NCBI GenBank assembly: GCA_017437285.1 | Contig: JAFSBM010000133.1 | Span: 1-43,602 of the forward strand | DNA length: 43,602 nucleotides | Reading direction: 5' to 3' | Source of the DNA: Ruminococcus sp. | GTDB lineage: Bacteria; Bacillota; Clostridia; Oscillospirales; Ruminococcaceae | Shown: positions 33,567-42,419 of the stretch, one piece after another | Numbering within the stretch: position 1 is the stretch's first letter | Layout of the letters: every line of letters begins with the position of its first letter | Notes under the pieces: generated by a model | Told to the model about the DNA's origin: nothing | What the model saw: the letters and a program-made list of their open reading frames with translations, nothing else | Database searches by the model: none | Made by a program: the position numbers and the translations under genes

Positions 33567-34303
33567 CAGGATATATTCACTCAACGGACAGTTTCGGCAC
33601 AGTTGACGGTCCCGGAATTCGCTATATAGTGTTCTTTCAGGGCTGTCCTCTGCGTTGCGTTTACTGTCATAACCCCGACACATGGGAGTTCCGCAAAGGC
33701 AGAGAGGTTACTGTCAGCGAATTGCTGAAAGAGTACGACTCCTGCAAAGAATTCCTCAAAAATGGCGGTATTACGGCAACAGGCGGCGAACCCCTTTCAC
33801 AGCCCGATTTCCTCCTTGAACTTTTCAAATCCGCCAAGGCAAAGGGAATTCACACCTGCCTTGACACATCGGGAGGAACTTTCAACCCCGAAAATACCGA
33901 GAAAATTGACGAAATTCTCAGCTATACCGACCTTGTAATGCTTGACATAAAGCATATGGATTCAGAACTGCACAAAAATCTCACAGGGGTGGGAAACGGC
34001 AATATACTGCGGTTTGCGGAACATTTACGGGATTTGAAAATACCTGTGTGGATTCGCCGTGTAGTTGTGCCTAACCTCACAGATGACAGGGAGGAACTTT
34101 TCAGACTTGGGGAATTTCTTGCAGCTCTTTCAAATCTGAAAGCCCTTGATGTACTGCCCTATCACGATATGGCACGGAAAAAATATGCGGAACTGGGAAT
34201 GGAATATCCCCTGCCCCATACTCCGCCCATGTCAAAAGAGGACGCAATAAAGGCAAGGGATATAATAATGTCAGGCATAAAATCTGGGCTTAAAACTTTA
34301 TAA
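33563..34303 (+). CDS. pflA: Pyruvate formate-lyase activating enzyme
   Basis: 246 residues. A radical-SAM enzyme that makes the glycyl radical of pyruvate formate-lyase. The cluster cysteines are Cys28, Cys32 and Cys35 in GCPLRCVYC; ATGGEPLSQPDF and TCLDTSGG follow, as in PflA. It overlaps cca (ATGA). No pflB is in the window; the lyase must be encoded elsewhere. Its end overlaps the convergent DUF1294 gene by 14 bases. Confidence 0.93.
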   Translation: MTGYIHSTDSFGTVDGPGIRYIVFFQGCPLRCVYCHNPDTWEFRKGREVTVSELLKEYDSCKEFLKNGGITATGGEPLSQPDFLLELFKSAKAKGIHTCLDTSGGTFNPENTEKIDEILSYTDLVMLDIKHMDSELHKNLTGVGNGNILRFAEHLRDLKIPVWIRRVVVPNLTDDREELFRLGEFLAALSNLKALDVLPYHDMARKKYAELGMEYPLPHTPPMSKEDAIKARDIIMSGIKSGLKTL

Positions 34304-34562
34304 AGAGGAATACTGCAAGGGCAATTTGCCAAATCAAGCCGATTATGTTGACTGCCCAGAAATACCAATGTTTGGTTTTGTGGCGGAAGATTTTCATTCC
34401 GAGCAATGCACCTATTGCTCCGCCGAAAAAGCCGAATCCAAGCAATGTTGCCTCTTTAATTCGCCATTTATTTTTCTGAGCCTTTTTCTTGTCGGCGAAA
34501 TAAAGCACAAATGCAATTACGCTGATGAGGGCATAAACGCCCAGTATAATTAATGCAGGCAT
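34290..34562 (-). CDS. DUF1294 family membrane protein
   Basis: 90 residues. Membrane segments near 3-22, 40-58 and 65-88. YFADKKKAQKNKWRIKEATLLGFGFFGGAIGALLGMKIFRHKTKH is the DUF1294 signature. Function unknown. RBS AAGGAG; overlaps the end of pflA. Confidence 0.87.
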   Translation of the reverse strand: MPALIILGVYALISVIAFVLYFADKKKAQKNKWRIKEATLLGFGFFGGAIGALLGMKIFRHKTKHWYFWAVNIIGLIWQIALAVFLFIKF

Positions 34563-34711
34563 AAATTTTCTCCTTTTAAATTATTATAAAATGAACGAAC
34601 ACGGCACAATCGTCCCTGCAAATTGGCTATATATCGTAATTTATGAGGTATGCTGTAATATCTTAAACATTACTTTTTCTATTTTTAATAAAGACAAAAG
34701 GCTAATTTCTC

Positions 34712-34857
34712 ACCAGAGAGGAACACCTACGGGGCAAAAGGGAGGGAAAAAGAAAACTGGCACAAAAGTCGGCATTTCCCTCCCTTTTTCCCCTACGGTT
34801 TTCCTCTCTGGGCTCTCCTTTCCCTTTCCCCTTTTTTCCTCCCTTTGCCGACTTTTG
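34712..34857. repeat. Long nested hairpins in an AT-rich gap (34563-35055)
   Basis: The 493-base gap has no gene. CAGAGAGG (34712) pairs with CCTCTCTG (about 34808-34815), and AAAAGGGAGGGAAA with TTTCCCTCCCTTTT. A second pair, CAAAAGTCGGCA (about 34765-34776) with TGCCGACTTTTG (34846-34857), crosses the first, which would make a pseudoknot or a switch. The right half is a polypyrimidine run. GAAAAAGAC/GTCTTTTC follows, then AGTAGGGGCGAATAA at 34989, a 15-mer repeated at 43072. Confidence 0.6.
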
Positions 34858-35017
34858 ATGATGGGGGATTTTTATATTTGAAAAAGACAAGTCTTTTCAT
34901 ACGGTTCAGGTGGTCTTTTCAGGAGTTAGTTTCCATTTTTTGCCAAAATACAATGGATAAAATATAAAATTTAATATGCTGCAATCTAGTAGGGGCGAAT
35001 AACTTTCGCTCTTTTTT

Positions 35018-35047
35018 TACGCAAACGGCGGAGAAATTCTCCGCCGT
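35018..35047 (-). terminator. Likely terminator of hom
   Basis: ACGGCGGAGAA pairs with TTCTCCGCCGT (35025-35047). The T-tract is short on the minus strand (TTTGCG), so strength is uncertain. Confidence 0.6.
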
Positions 35048-35055
35048 AAAATTCA

Positions 35056-36249
35056 TTATTCAAGCACAGGAATCCATGCTAAAGCGTTCATAGCCTTTGC
35101 CTTTTCCTCTGCTTCCTTGAATGAAAGTTCATCTTCTGTTACAAATGATGACTTGTCGTAGTCTGTGTATGTTCCCTCGGGGAGGTCAGCTGTATCAGCA
35201 GGCACGCTGAAATACCACTTTGCTTTCATATCGTCAACAGATGCGATAAACTCTGTATCTGTACTGCTCTCCCATGTTTGTGAGAATACAGTTCTGTTAT
35301 GCTTTGCAGCCTCGATAACATCGCCGAGAACAGCACTTGCAGTTGGCAGTTTTCCTGCACCTCTGCCGTAGAACATTGCCTTGTCGATACCGTCAGCGTA
35401 AACCATAACTGCGTTGAATACGTCGCTTACACCTGCCATAATGCTCTCGTGAGGTACCAGCATAGGCATAACTGTAGGCAGAATTTTGCCGTTGTCAAGA
35501 CGCTTTACAGATGCGATAAGCTTGACAGCATAGCCGAGAACATCAGCAGCTGCTACATCGCAAAGCTTAACATCGGAAATACCCTTTGTATAAACGCTGT
35601 CGGGATATACGTGCTTTCCGAATACAAGAGATGAAATAATGCAGATTTTACGGCAAGCGTCGTGTCCCTCAACGTCAGCTGTAGGGTCTTTTTCTGCATA
35701 GCCCAGTTCCTGAGCAAGCTTTAATGCGTCCTCAAATGTCATACCGTCAGCATACATTTTTGTGAGGATAAAGTTTGTTGTACCGTTGAGAATACCGCAG
35801 GCAGCTGAAATATCGTTAGCTGCAAGACAGCGGTGGAGAGGACGGATAATCGGGATTGCTCCGCCTACGCTTGCTTCAAAGAAGAAGTTGCAGTTGTTAG
35901 CCTTTGCAGCTGCAAGGAGAATATCGCCCTTTGCCGCTACAAGCTCCTTATTTGATGTACAGCAGCTTTTTCCCTTTTCAAGAGCAGATTTCAGGAATGT
36001 GAATGCAGGCTCAGTTCCTCCCATACACTCAGCAACAACTGTTACTTCGGGGTCGTTGAGGACTTCGTTGAAATCCTTTGTGAACTTGTCCTTGTATGGT
36101 GAATCGGGGAATTCACGGATATCCACAATATACTTGATATCCATTTCACAGCCTGCGTGCTTCTCGATGCTCTTTCTGTTCTTATAGAAAAGCTCCACAA
36201 CACCTGAACCTACTACACCGTAACCTAATACCGCTACCTTAACTGACAT
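35056..36249 (-). CDS. hom: Homoserine dehydrogenase
   Basis: 397 residues. It reduces aspartate semialdehyde to homoserine for threonine and methionine. Cofactor motif VLGYGVVGSGV; TSNKELVAAKGD; GILNGTTNFILTKM and GYAEKDPTADVEGHDACRKI, with the catalytic Lys/Asp region. It lacks a C-terminal ACT domain; a separate ACT gene lies just upstream. The 96-base structured repeat fills most of the space between the two. RBS GGAG, 12 bases upstream. Confidence 0.95.
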   Translation of the reverse strand: MSVKVAVLGYGVVGSGVVELFYKNRKSIEKHAGCEMDIKYIVDIREFPDSPYKDKFTKDFNEVLNDPEVTVVAECMGGTEPAFTFLKSALEKGKSCCTSNKELVAAKGDILLAAAKANNCNFFFEASVGGAIPIIRPLHRCLAANDISAACGILNGTTNFILTKMYADGMTFEDALKLAQELGYAEKDPTADVEGHDACRKICIISSLVFGKHVYPDSVYTKGISDVKLCDVAAADVLGYAVKLIASVKRLDNGKILPTVMPMLVPHESIMAGVSDVFNAVMVYADGIDKAMFYGRGAGKLPTASAVLGDVIEAAKHNRTVFSQTWESSTDTEFIASVDDMKAKWYFSVPADTADLPEGTYTDYDKSSFVTEDELSFKEAEEKAKAMNALAWIPVLE

Positions 36250-36276
36250 AAAAAATGAACTCCTTTTTTTATATAG

Positions 36277-36372
36277 ATTATAGCAAACGACAAAATCTTT
36301 TGGCGTTTGCTATTTGCCGATCCGCACGGAGCAAACTTTAGTTTGCGGATGTGCGAGGCACTTTAAATCATT
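36277..36372 (-). repeat. Three-hairpin structured repeat, copy 3 (hom leader)
   Basis: Identical over 96 bases, inverted, to positions 44-139. It lacks hairpin 1. The first bases of the repeat, AATGATT, hold the TGA stop of the ACT gene, and the repeat ends about 28 bases before the hom start. Confidence 0.9.
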
Positions 36373-36811
36373 CAGCAGAGAGAACCTTGATTTCAAGAAC
36401 TCCTTCAAGGTCTGAAATTGAATTGAGTGACTTGATTTCCTCGTTGATTTCCGATGTCATACGAATGGAAATATTGACCGCCGCCGCACCGTCAACGGGA
36501 ATACTCTGATTTACCGTGAGAATATTTGCGTTAATGCTGTTGAGAAAAACAAGCACGCTTGATAATACTCCCGGTATATCATTCAAAAGCAAATAGAGAT
36601 TTACAATTTTCCTGTTAAAAAGTTCGTCATATGAAAATACGCTGTCCTTGTATTTATAGTAAGCGCTTCTGGAAATGCCGATACGCTTGCAGGCGGAGGC
36701 GAAGCTTTTTTCGTCCTTTCTCGCCATAAGCTTTTTGACTTCAAGCACCTTAGTAAATACATCGGGCAGAATATTTGCGTCAACAACTATAAGCTGGGAT
36801 TTATCTTCCAT
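36368..36811 (-). CDS. ACT-domain regulator next to hom
   Basis: 147 residues. Residues about 35-55 (EKSFASACKRIGISRSAYYKYK) look like a helix-turn-helix; residues 68-147 are an ACT domain (LLLNDIPGVLSSVLVFLNSINANILTVNQSIPV). This is the UPF0735/PheB-like layout commonly found with hom in Firmicutes. It probably senses an amino acid and tunes the threonine branch. RBS AAGGTG. Its stop codon lies on the edge of the structured repeat. Confidence 0.88.
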   Translation of the reverse strand: MEDKSQLIVVDANILPDVFTKVLEVKKLMARKDEKSFASACKRIGISRSAYYKYKDSVFSYDELFNRKIVNLYLLLNDIPGVLSSVLVFLNSINANILTVNQSIPVDGAAAVNISIRMTSEINEEIKSLNSISDLEGVLEIKVLSAE

Positions 36812-36869
36812 AGCAAATCACCTTTTCAAAATCGTCCGTGACAGACGCACAATTGTACGCTGTATAATA

Positions 36870-36898
36870 ACTATACCACTTTTTTACAGACTTGTCAA
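36870..36898 (-). promoter_or_regulatory. Promoter of ACT-hom
   Basis: On the minus strand, TTGACA (36898-36893), 17 bases, TATAGT (36875-36870). Confidence 0.87.
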
Positions 36899-36919
36899 GG
36901 GGATTTTATTATAATTATT

Positions 36920-37360
36920 TCATTTCACAAATTCACACAATTTTCTTTTTAATAGTTCATATCTCTCCCTTTTTTCATCTTTTGAGAAATGAACCTCTCT
37001 GCTTTGGGGAATTCTCTCGGAATAATCCAAGATTTCTTCCCCGAACTGCTCACTTGTCAGGTCAAAAACAATTCCCCCGATTACGTTGTAGCAATGGTAA
37101 TTTCCGCCATTTCTCAGTATTCCGCAGACTTCACCGCCGAAATAATCCTGCACAAGAAATGCGGTAATGGAGCATTGCCCCAGACTGGGATTATCCTCCG
37201 TCCACTTTTGTCGCATACGTGGCGGACAGGTTTCAGCTGACCAGCAATTTCTCAGCTTTTCATACATATCATTCAAATCCGCAATAAAGCCCGTATCCGC
37301 AGATACAGGCTTTACACCGCCGTTTTCACAGCCATAATAATTATAGTTCAACTCTTTCAT
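36920..37360 (-). CDS. YunG family protein
   Basis: 146 residues. PRMRQKWTEDNPSLGQCSITAFLVQDYFGGEV, then YHCYNVIGGIVFDLTSEQFG and PQSREVHFSKDEKRERYELLK match the YunG family. Conserved Cys, His and Asp suggest a papain-like fold, but activity is not established. The ATG at 37360 overlaps the stop of the dockerin gene (ATGA), a coupling signal; an upstream frame to 37426 lies inside that gene. Confidence 0.88.
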   Translation of the reverse strand: MKELNYNYYGCENGGVKPVSADTGFIADLNDMYEKLRNCWSAETCPPRMRQKWTEDNPSLGQCSITAFLVQDYFGGEVCGILRNGGNYHCYNVIGGIVFDLTSEQFGEEILDYSERIPQSREVHFSKDEKRERYELLKRKLCEFVK

Positions 37361-38622
37361 CTCGGCAGATTTTCCTCCATTGACTTGTCGCCATAGGTCA
37401 AGCCGTTGCAGTTGTAGTATGTCCACTGGTCTTCCTCGTTGTCGCAGGATACAAGCTCCCCGTCCTCGTAGGCAATCCAGTTATCCCACACCGTTTCCGT
37501 GCAGTCCCACGAATTGAGGAACACCATTTTCTTTCCCTGAGAATTGGTTGGAGTGTCCATATATGCCTTATTGCTGTAAATATAGGCATTCTGTCCCCAG
37601 CCCTCGTCAAGCTTATTCATCTCAAAGGCACGGTTTATGTTGGTTTCGCCGTTGCGGTAGCCTGTACAATATCGCAGTATACAGTCATTTCCTTTCAGGT
37701 CAACGAAACTGTCGGCATAGTTTTCGCCTTTCATTCCCTTGCCGTCAAAGGTGCAGTATTCAATGAGAGTTCCCGTTGTGTACTCCTTGACATCAACGTG
37801 TTCAGCACCTACATTAGGTCCAATCTTGCAGTTTCTGATTGTGTTGTAGTCGCACTTGTGTCCGTATTCCGTGGTGGACTTCGAACTGCCCACGTACACA
37901 CCCTCACCGTATTTCGGAGTAATTGTACCTATATCGTGAATGTAACAGCTTTCCACAAGACAGTAGGAACTGTTGTCACGGATATGGACTCCCTCTGTTC
38001 CTGTGTTGTATACCTCGCAGTTGATAACCTTTGTGAAGTTGCTGTTGTCAATGATAATTCCCTTTGAGGCATTGGTTACTTTCAAATCACGAAGTTCCCA
38101 CCAGTCACCGAGGATAGTCAATCCGTAGTGGTGTTCCATAGTCGTACCCGATATAATTGACGGATTATCGGGATTTTCTGAACGAAGAATAATGGGAGCG
38201 GTTTCAGTTCCCTCAGCCTCTCCAACAAAAGTTCGTCCCTTTGGAGTTGAACCGCTGTACACATATTCGCCCTCTGCAAGAACAATTTCATCTCCTGCTT
38301 TAGCGTTGGCAAGGGCAGTTTTCAGTTCCTCCGTATTTGTAACACGGACTATATTTGTTTCGGGAGCTTTTACAAGTTCCTTTCGCATTAAAATCAAATC
38401 AAACACATCAAGTCTTTCATCAGCATACAGATTTCCTGCATCGGGAGCTTTCAGCAGTTCCCCCGAACCAAGAATATACTGTGAAAATGATACCAAATCA
38501 GCGGCGGAAAATGAACCGTCACCGTTGACATCGCCCCTCAATGCGGCTGACGCTGTAGTCGGAAACAGACAGAAAGCGGCTATAGAAGCCGCTATCCATC
38601 TGTAGTACGTTTTATTCTTCAA
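37357..38622 (-). CDS. Secreted dockerin protein with right-handed beta-helix domain
   Basis: 421 residues. A signal peptide (AASIAAFCLFPTTASA) leads straight into a type I dockerin: DVNGDGSFSAADLVSFSQYI is the first calcium loop and helix, YADERLDVFDLILMRKEL the second. From about residue 90 come beta-helix coils (repeated Ile/Val-Asn-Asn/Asp steps such as GVHIRDNSSYCLVESCYIHDIG). This suggests a polysaccharide lyase or related enzyme (PL6- or PL9-like) that docks to a cellulosome scaffold; the substrate is unproven. The dockerin is N-terminal, less common. Start is uncertain: TTG at 38622 overlaps the EF-G gene by 11 bases; ATG at 38673 overlaps by 62. Confidence 0.82.
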   Translation of the reverse strand: MKNKTYYRWIAASIAAFCLFPTTASAALRGDVNGDGSFSAADLVSFSQYILGSGELLKAPDAGNLYADERLDVFDLILMRKELVKAPETNIVRVTNTEELKTALANAKAGDEIVLAEGEYVYSGSTPKGRTFVGEAEGTETAPIILRSENPDNPSIISGTTMEHHYGLTILGDWWELRDLKVTNASKGIIIDNSNFTKVINCEVYNTGTEGVHIRDNSSYCLVESCYIHDIGTITPKYGEGVYVGSSKSTTEYGHKCDYNTIRNCKIGPNVGAEHVDVKEYTTGTLIEYCTFDGKGMKGENYADSFVDLKGNDCILRYCTGYRNGETNINRAFEMNKLDEGWGQNAYIYSNKAYMDTPTNSQGKKMVFLNSWDCTETVWDNWIAYEDGELVSCDNEEDQWTYYNCNGLTYGDKSMEENLPR

Positions 38623-40693
38623 TGTTAAGTGCCGAAATAACTTCTGTAAGGAGATTTGCAGGAAGCTGCTCATATCTTACAAATTCAAATGTAAAGCTGC
38701 CCATACCTCTTGTAACCTGACGGAGGTACATTGCAAAGTCATGCATTTCTCTCATTGGAACTTCTGCAATAATCTGTGTCATACCGTGAGAAATCGGCTC
38801 CATACCGAGAACTCTGCCACGACGCTTATTGAGTTCGCCCATAATATCGCCTGTATTTTCATCGGGAGCATTAACTTTAAGTTCGCCGATTGGTTCAAGG
38901 AGAACAGGGTCAGCCTGACGGAGTCCCTCTTTGTATGCCAGTGAAGCGGCTGTCTTGAATGCCATTTCAGAGGAGTCAACAGGGTGGTATGAACCGTCAA
39001 CAAGGATTGCCTTTAATCCAACAACGGGACAGCCTGCAAGAACGCCCTTCTTTACGGAGTCCTCCAGTCCCTTCTGAACAGCGGGGAAGTAGTTCTTTGG
39101 AACTGCACCGCCGAATACCTTTTCTTCAAATACGAGAGTATCGCTAACGCAAGGCTCAAACTCAATCCATACGTGACCGTACTGACCGTGACCGCCTGAC
39201 TGTTTCTTATGCTTACCCTCAACCTTAACCTTTTTGCGGATAGTTTCCTTATACGCAATCTTAGGAACTGTAAGCTTGATGTCTGCACCGAACTTAGTTT
39301 TTGCCTTAGCAGCGGCAATTTCAAGATGCTGTTCGCCGAGACCGCTTAAAATCTGCTCCTTTGTGGTTTCGTCCTGAATATATGTGAGAGTTGGGTCCTC
39401 CTCGGTAAGACGCTGCATACTTGTGGAAATCTTAGCCTCATCGCCCTGTGACTTAGCCTTGACAGCCATAGAATAGCAGGTGTTGGGGAATTCCATAGGA
39501 GGAAATTCTACAATTCTTGAAACATCGGAAATTGTATCGCCTGTGTTTGCAGAAATCTTAACGGCAACCGCAATGTCACCTGCACCAACTTCCGCAGCCT
39601 CAGTCTGCTTTTTACCGCAGAGAGATACAAGCTTGCCGATTTTTTCAACATTGCCTGTAGCTGAATTTACAGCGTCGCTGTTGGGTTTAAGCACGCCTGA
39701 CTGAACCTTAATAAATGACATCTTGCCTACGAATGGGTCAGCAATTGTCTTGAATACATAAGCTGAAAGAGGTTCGCTGTCGGAGCAGGGAATTTCCACA
39801 ACGTCCTTAGCAGGAGTGTATGCCTCAGCTGCATAAACCTCAGTTGGATTTGGAAGAAGAAGTTCAATTTCCTTAAAGAGCATATCAATGCCTGTAAGCT
39901 CAGTTGCAGATGTGCATACAACAGGAGTGATGATACCTCTGTTCATACCGTCGTGGATACCGTCAATGAGTTCTTTCTGTGTGAAAGTTTCGCCCTCGAA
40001 GAACTTCTCCATAAGTTCATCGGAAGTTTCAGCAACAGCCTCGGAAACAGCTGCCACAAGTCCGTCTACACGGTATTCAAACTTCTCGGAAATCTCAGCT
40101 GTGGGCATATCAGTTTCAACTGCATTGCCCTTATTGTCGTATTTATAAGCCTTCATCTCAATGAGATTTACATATGAAACAATCTGTCCGCCACTGATAA
40201 CAGGAACAACAACAGGACATACAGTAGGTCCGAATACAGTTTTCAGTTCTGTGAGGACGTTGAAGAAGTTAGCGTCCTTGTCGTCAATTTTTGTAACGAC
40301 AAACATCTTGGACTTGCCCTGCTTTACAGCTTCATCGTAGGCTTTCTTTGTGCCGACTTTTACGCCTGATTTAGCGGAAACCGTAATCATAACCGTATCG
40401 GCTGCACGGATTCCCTCAACCATTTCTGCCGCAAAATCGAACAAACCGGGAGTATCAAGAAGATTAATTCTGTTATTATTATATGTGAAAGATGCAAGAG
40501 AAGTGCTGATTGAAATGCCTCTCTTGATTTCTTCTGCATCGTAATCGCAAACTGTTGTACCGTCAGCAACCTTGCCGAAACGGTCAGATGCTCCTGCCTT
40601 ATAAAGGAGAGCCTCTGCAAGTGAAGTTTTGCCTGAACCGTTATGTCCTGCAAATGCAATGTTTCTAATCTGTGTTACATCATAATTTTTCAT
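38612..40693 (-). CDS. EF-G paralogue (EF-G2-like translational GTPase)
   Basis: 693 residues. EF-G domains I-V are present (KQSGGHGQYGHVWIEFEP in domain IV; VPMREMHDFAMYLRQVTRGMGSF in domain V). The G domain departs from canonical EF-G: G1 is GHNGSGKT (16-23), the DTPGH motif reads DTPGL with Leu84 in place of the catalytic His, and G4 is TKID, not NKxD. Such EF-G2-type proteins usually do not replace EF-G in elongation; some act in recycling or stress. It heads an overlapping trio with the dockerin and YunG genes. RBS GGAGG, 9 bases upstream. Confidence 0.9.
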   Translation of the reverse strand: MKNYDVTQIRNIAFAGHNGSGKTSLAEALLYKAGASDRFGKVADGTTVCDYDAEEIKRGISISTSLASFTYNNNRINLLDTPGLFDFAAEMVEGIRAADTVMITVSAKSGVKVGTKKAYDEAVKQGKSKMFVVTKIDDKDANFFNVLTELKTVFGPTVCPVVVPVISGGQIVSYVNLIEMKAYKYDNKGNAVETDMPTAEISEKFEYRVDGLVAAVSEAVAETSDELMEKFFEGETFTQKELIDGIHDGMNRGIITPVVCTSATELTGIDMLFKEIELLLPNPTEVYAAEAYTPAKDVVEIPCSDSEPLSAYVFKTIADPFVGKMSFIKVQSGVLKPNSDAVNSATGNVEKIGKLVSLCGKKQTEAAEVGAGDIAVAVKISANTGDTISDVSRIVEFPPMEFPNTCYSMAVKAKSQGDEAKISTSMQRLTEEDPTLTYIQDETTKEQILSGLGEQHLEIAAAKAKTKFGADIKLTVPKIAYKETIRKKVKVEGKHKKQSGGHGQYGHVWIEFEPCVSDTLVFEEKVFGGAVPKNYFPAVQKGLEDSVKKGVLAGCPVVGLKAILVDGSYHPVDSSEMAFKTAASLAYKEGLRQADPVLLEPIGELKVNAPDENTGDIMGELNKRRGRVLGMEPISHGMTQIIAEVPMREMHDFAMYLRQVTRGMGSFTFEFVRYEQLPANLLTEVISALNIEE

Positions 40694-40846
40694 TCATTTT
40701 TCCTCCAAAGTGGATTTTTTGCATAAATTTTTGCTTTTGTCTGTGCTTTTTTTATAGCACATATATAATTATATAATAAAATCAGACAAATTGCAATAGT
40801 ATTTTGTTTTTTCTACATTTTCCATTATCAGACTAAAAACTCTTTG

Positions 40847-42352
40847 TTAATTTTGCACAACGAATTTATCCTGTTTTTCTACAGATGTTAAAATATGAGA
40901 TAAAATATACACTCCGCCATATAAAATCAGCCATATAATAAAAAATATTACCATAGAAACAACCGTGTCAGCTGATGCATAAACCACACGAAACAGCAAT
41001 TCCACCGCTGACATTGTGAAAAATGCATACATCACAGGTGAAATCACCATTGAGAATACCCGAAACCGCACTCCCGTGTATCTCAAAAGCTTCACAAGCC
41101 GCATAATATTGCCGAAAATGTTGCTTGCATAGTACGAAAGGGCAATGCCTGCAAAGCCAATCTGCGGCACGGCTACGAGGACAATTGAAATGCGTATGAC
41201 GTATTCCGCAAGGTAATTCACCGAGGAAAATCCCTGCAAACCCATTCCTTTTATCATTGCTTCCAACACAATTTCCATATAGATAAACGGCACTACAGGG
41301 GCAATTGCCGAAATCATCGTTCCACCGAGTTCTCCGCCGCCGCACAGCTCCCCTATGGGCTTGCCGAAACGAATCAGCACCGCCGATGCAAAAATGCCGT
41401 AAATCAATGTATAGCGGATTAACCGTGATGTAATGCTCCTGATTCGCTGCTGACTGCCTGCCGCCTTTGCACGTGCGGATTCAGTAACTACAATGCCCGA
41501 AAGTGAACAGAGTACCACCGAGGGGAAAAATATTGCAGGTATCACAATGGCTTCAAAGATGCCGAAAAGTGCCAGTGCCTGCTCTGTGGAATCCCCGTAC
41601 TGTTTCAGGCAAAACGGCACAAGTGCGTCATTTGTGCTGCTTAAAACCGATGTGAGTATGCCGCCTCCCATTATCGGCAGGGCAAATGAAATATACTGCC
41701 GCAAAGTGATTGTTCCCGTTCCCGGGGCATTTATTCGCTTTCGTGAGTACAAAATCAGCATTGCCAGAAGTGACAGCACATTGCCTGTGATAATTGACGC
41801 AATCATAATTCCGCAGATGTTATTTTTGCCGTAAAACAGCGTCATAAGGACGATTACAGCTGCCCTTGCGAGGAACTCCCCAGCGTCCGTAAATGCCACA
41901 TACGAGGACTTGCGGCAGGCGTTGAAATACCCCTTGAAGCAGGACGAAACTGCACCGCAAATCAGGGCAAAGGGCATAAGTCGGACGAGGAAAACTCCCT
42001 CCTCTCCCCCGAAAAACCGCACTCCCAAAGGCTTTGCGGCTACGATAAGCACAGCCGAAACTCCCAGACTAAGCATAGTGCAGAGCCTTATTCCGTGGAA
42101 TAATATGCGGTTGGGGTTTCCGTTGGTTTTTCCCAGTTCTTCGGAGATAAGTCGGCTTGTGCATAGAAATGCGTTGCCGTTGGAAATTATTCCTGCCAAG
42201 CCTAAAAATGAACCCATTAGGGAGAAAATCCCGATTGCTGACGCTCCAAGCTGTCGTGTGATAAATCCGTTCAGCACCAGAGATGCAGAGTCCAAAATCA
42301 GCTGCATTATCGTTAGCAATACCGTATCTTTTACTATTCTGTTTTTCATCAT
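40847..42352 (-). CDS. SpoVB/MVF-type polysaccharide flippase
   Basis: 501 residues, about 13-14 membrane segments. The N-terminal QLGASAIGIFSLMGSFLGLAG and repeated gene halves fit the MOP/MATE exporter superfamily, SpoVB/oligosaccharide flippase branch. It probably moves lipid-linked sugars or peptidoglycan precursors across the membrane. Single gene with AGGAGG 5 bases before the ATG. No sporulation genes are nearby, so a SpoVB name is not justified. Confidence 0.87.
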   Translation of the reverse strand: MMKNRIVKDTVLLTIMQLILDSASLVLNGFITRQLGASAIGIFSLMGSFLGLAGIISNGNAFLCTSRLISEELGKTNGNPNRILFHGIRLCTMLSLGVSAVLIVAAKPLGVRFFGGEEGVFLVRLMPFALICGAVSSCFKGYFNACRKSSYVAFTDAGEFLARAAVIVLMTLFYGKNNICGIMIASIITGNVLSLLAMLILYSRKRINAPGTGTITLRQYISFALPIMGGGILTSVLSSTNDALVPFCLKQYGDSTEQALALFGIFEAIVIPAIFFPSVVLCSLSGIVVTESARAKAAGSQQRIRSITSRLIRYTLIYGIFASAVLIRFGKPIGELCGGGELGGTMISAIAPVVPFIYMEIVLEAMIKGMGLQGFSSVNYLAEYVIRISIVLVAVPQIGFAGIALSYYASNIFGNIMRLVKLLRYTGVRFRVFSMVISPVMYAFFTMSAVELLFRVVYASADTVVSMVIFFIIWLILYGGVYILSHILTSVEKQDKFVVQN

Positions 42353-42419
42353 ACTATCCTCCTGTTTATTAATAGTATGACATTTTCTGTCAGATAATGA
42401 ATTTTTTTGAGCTGGCAGC

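Noticed and set aside
34591-34890. Two opposite 60-96 codon frames in the gap before hom
   Set aside because: Both run through the polypurine hairpins and consist of Gly/Lys/Glu or Ser/Phe/Pro runs without family features or RBS.
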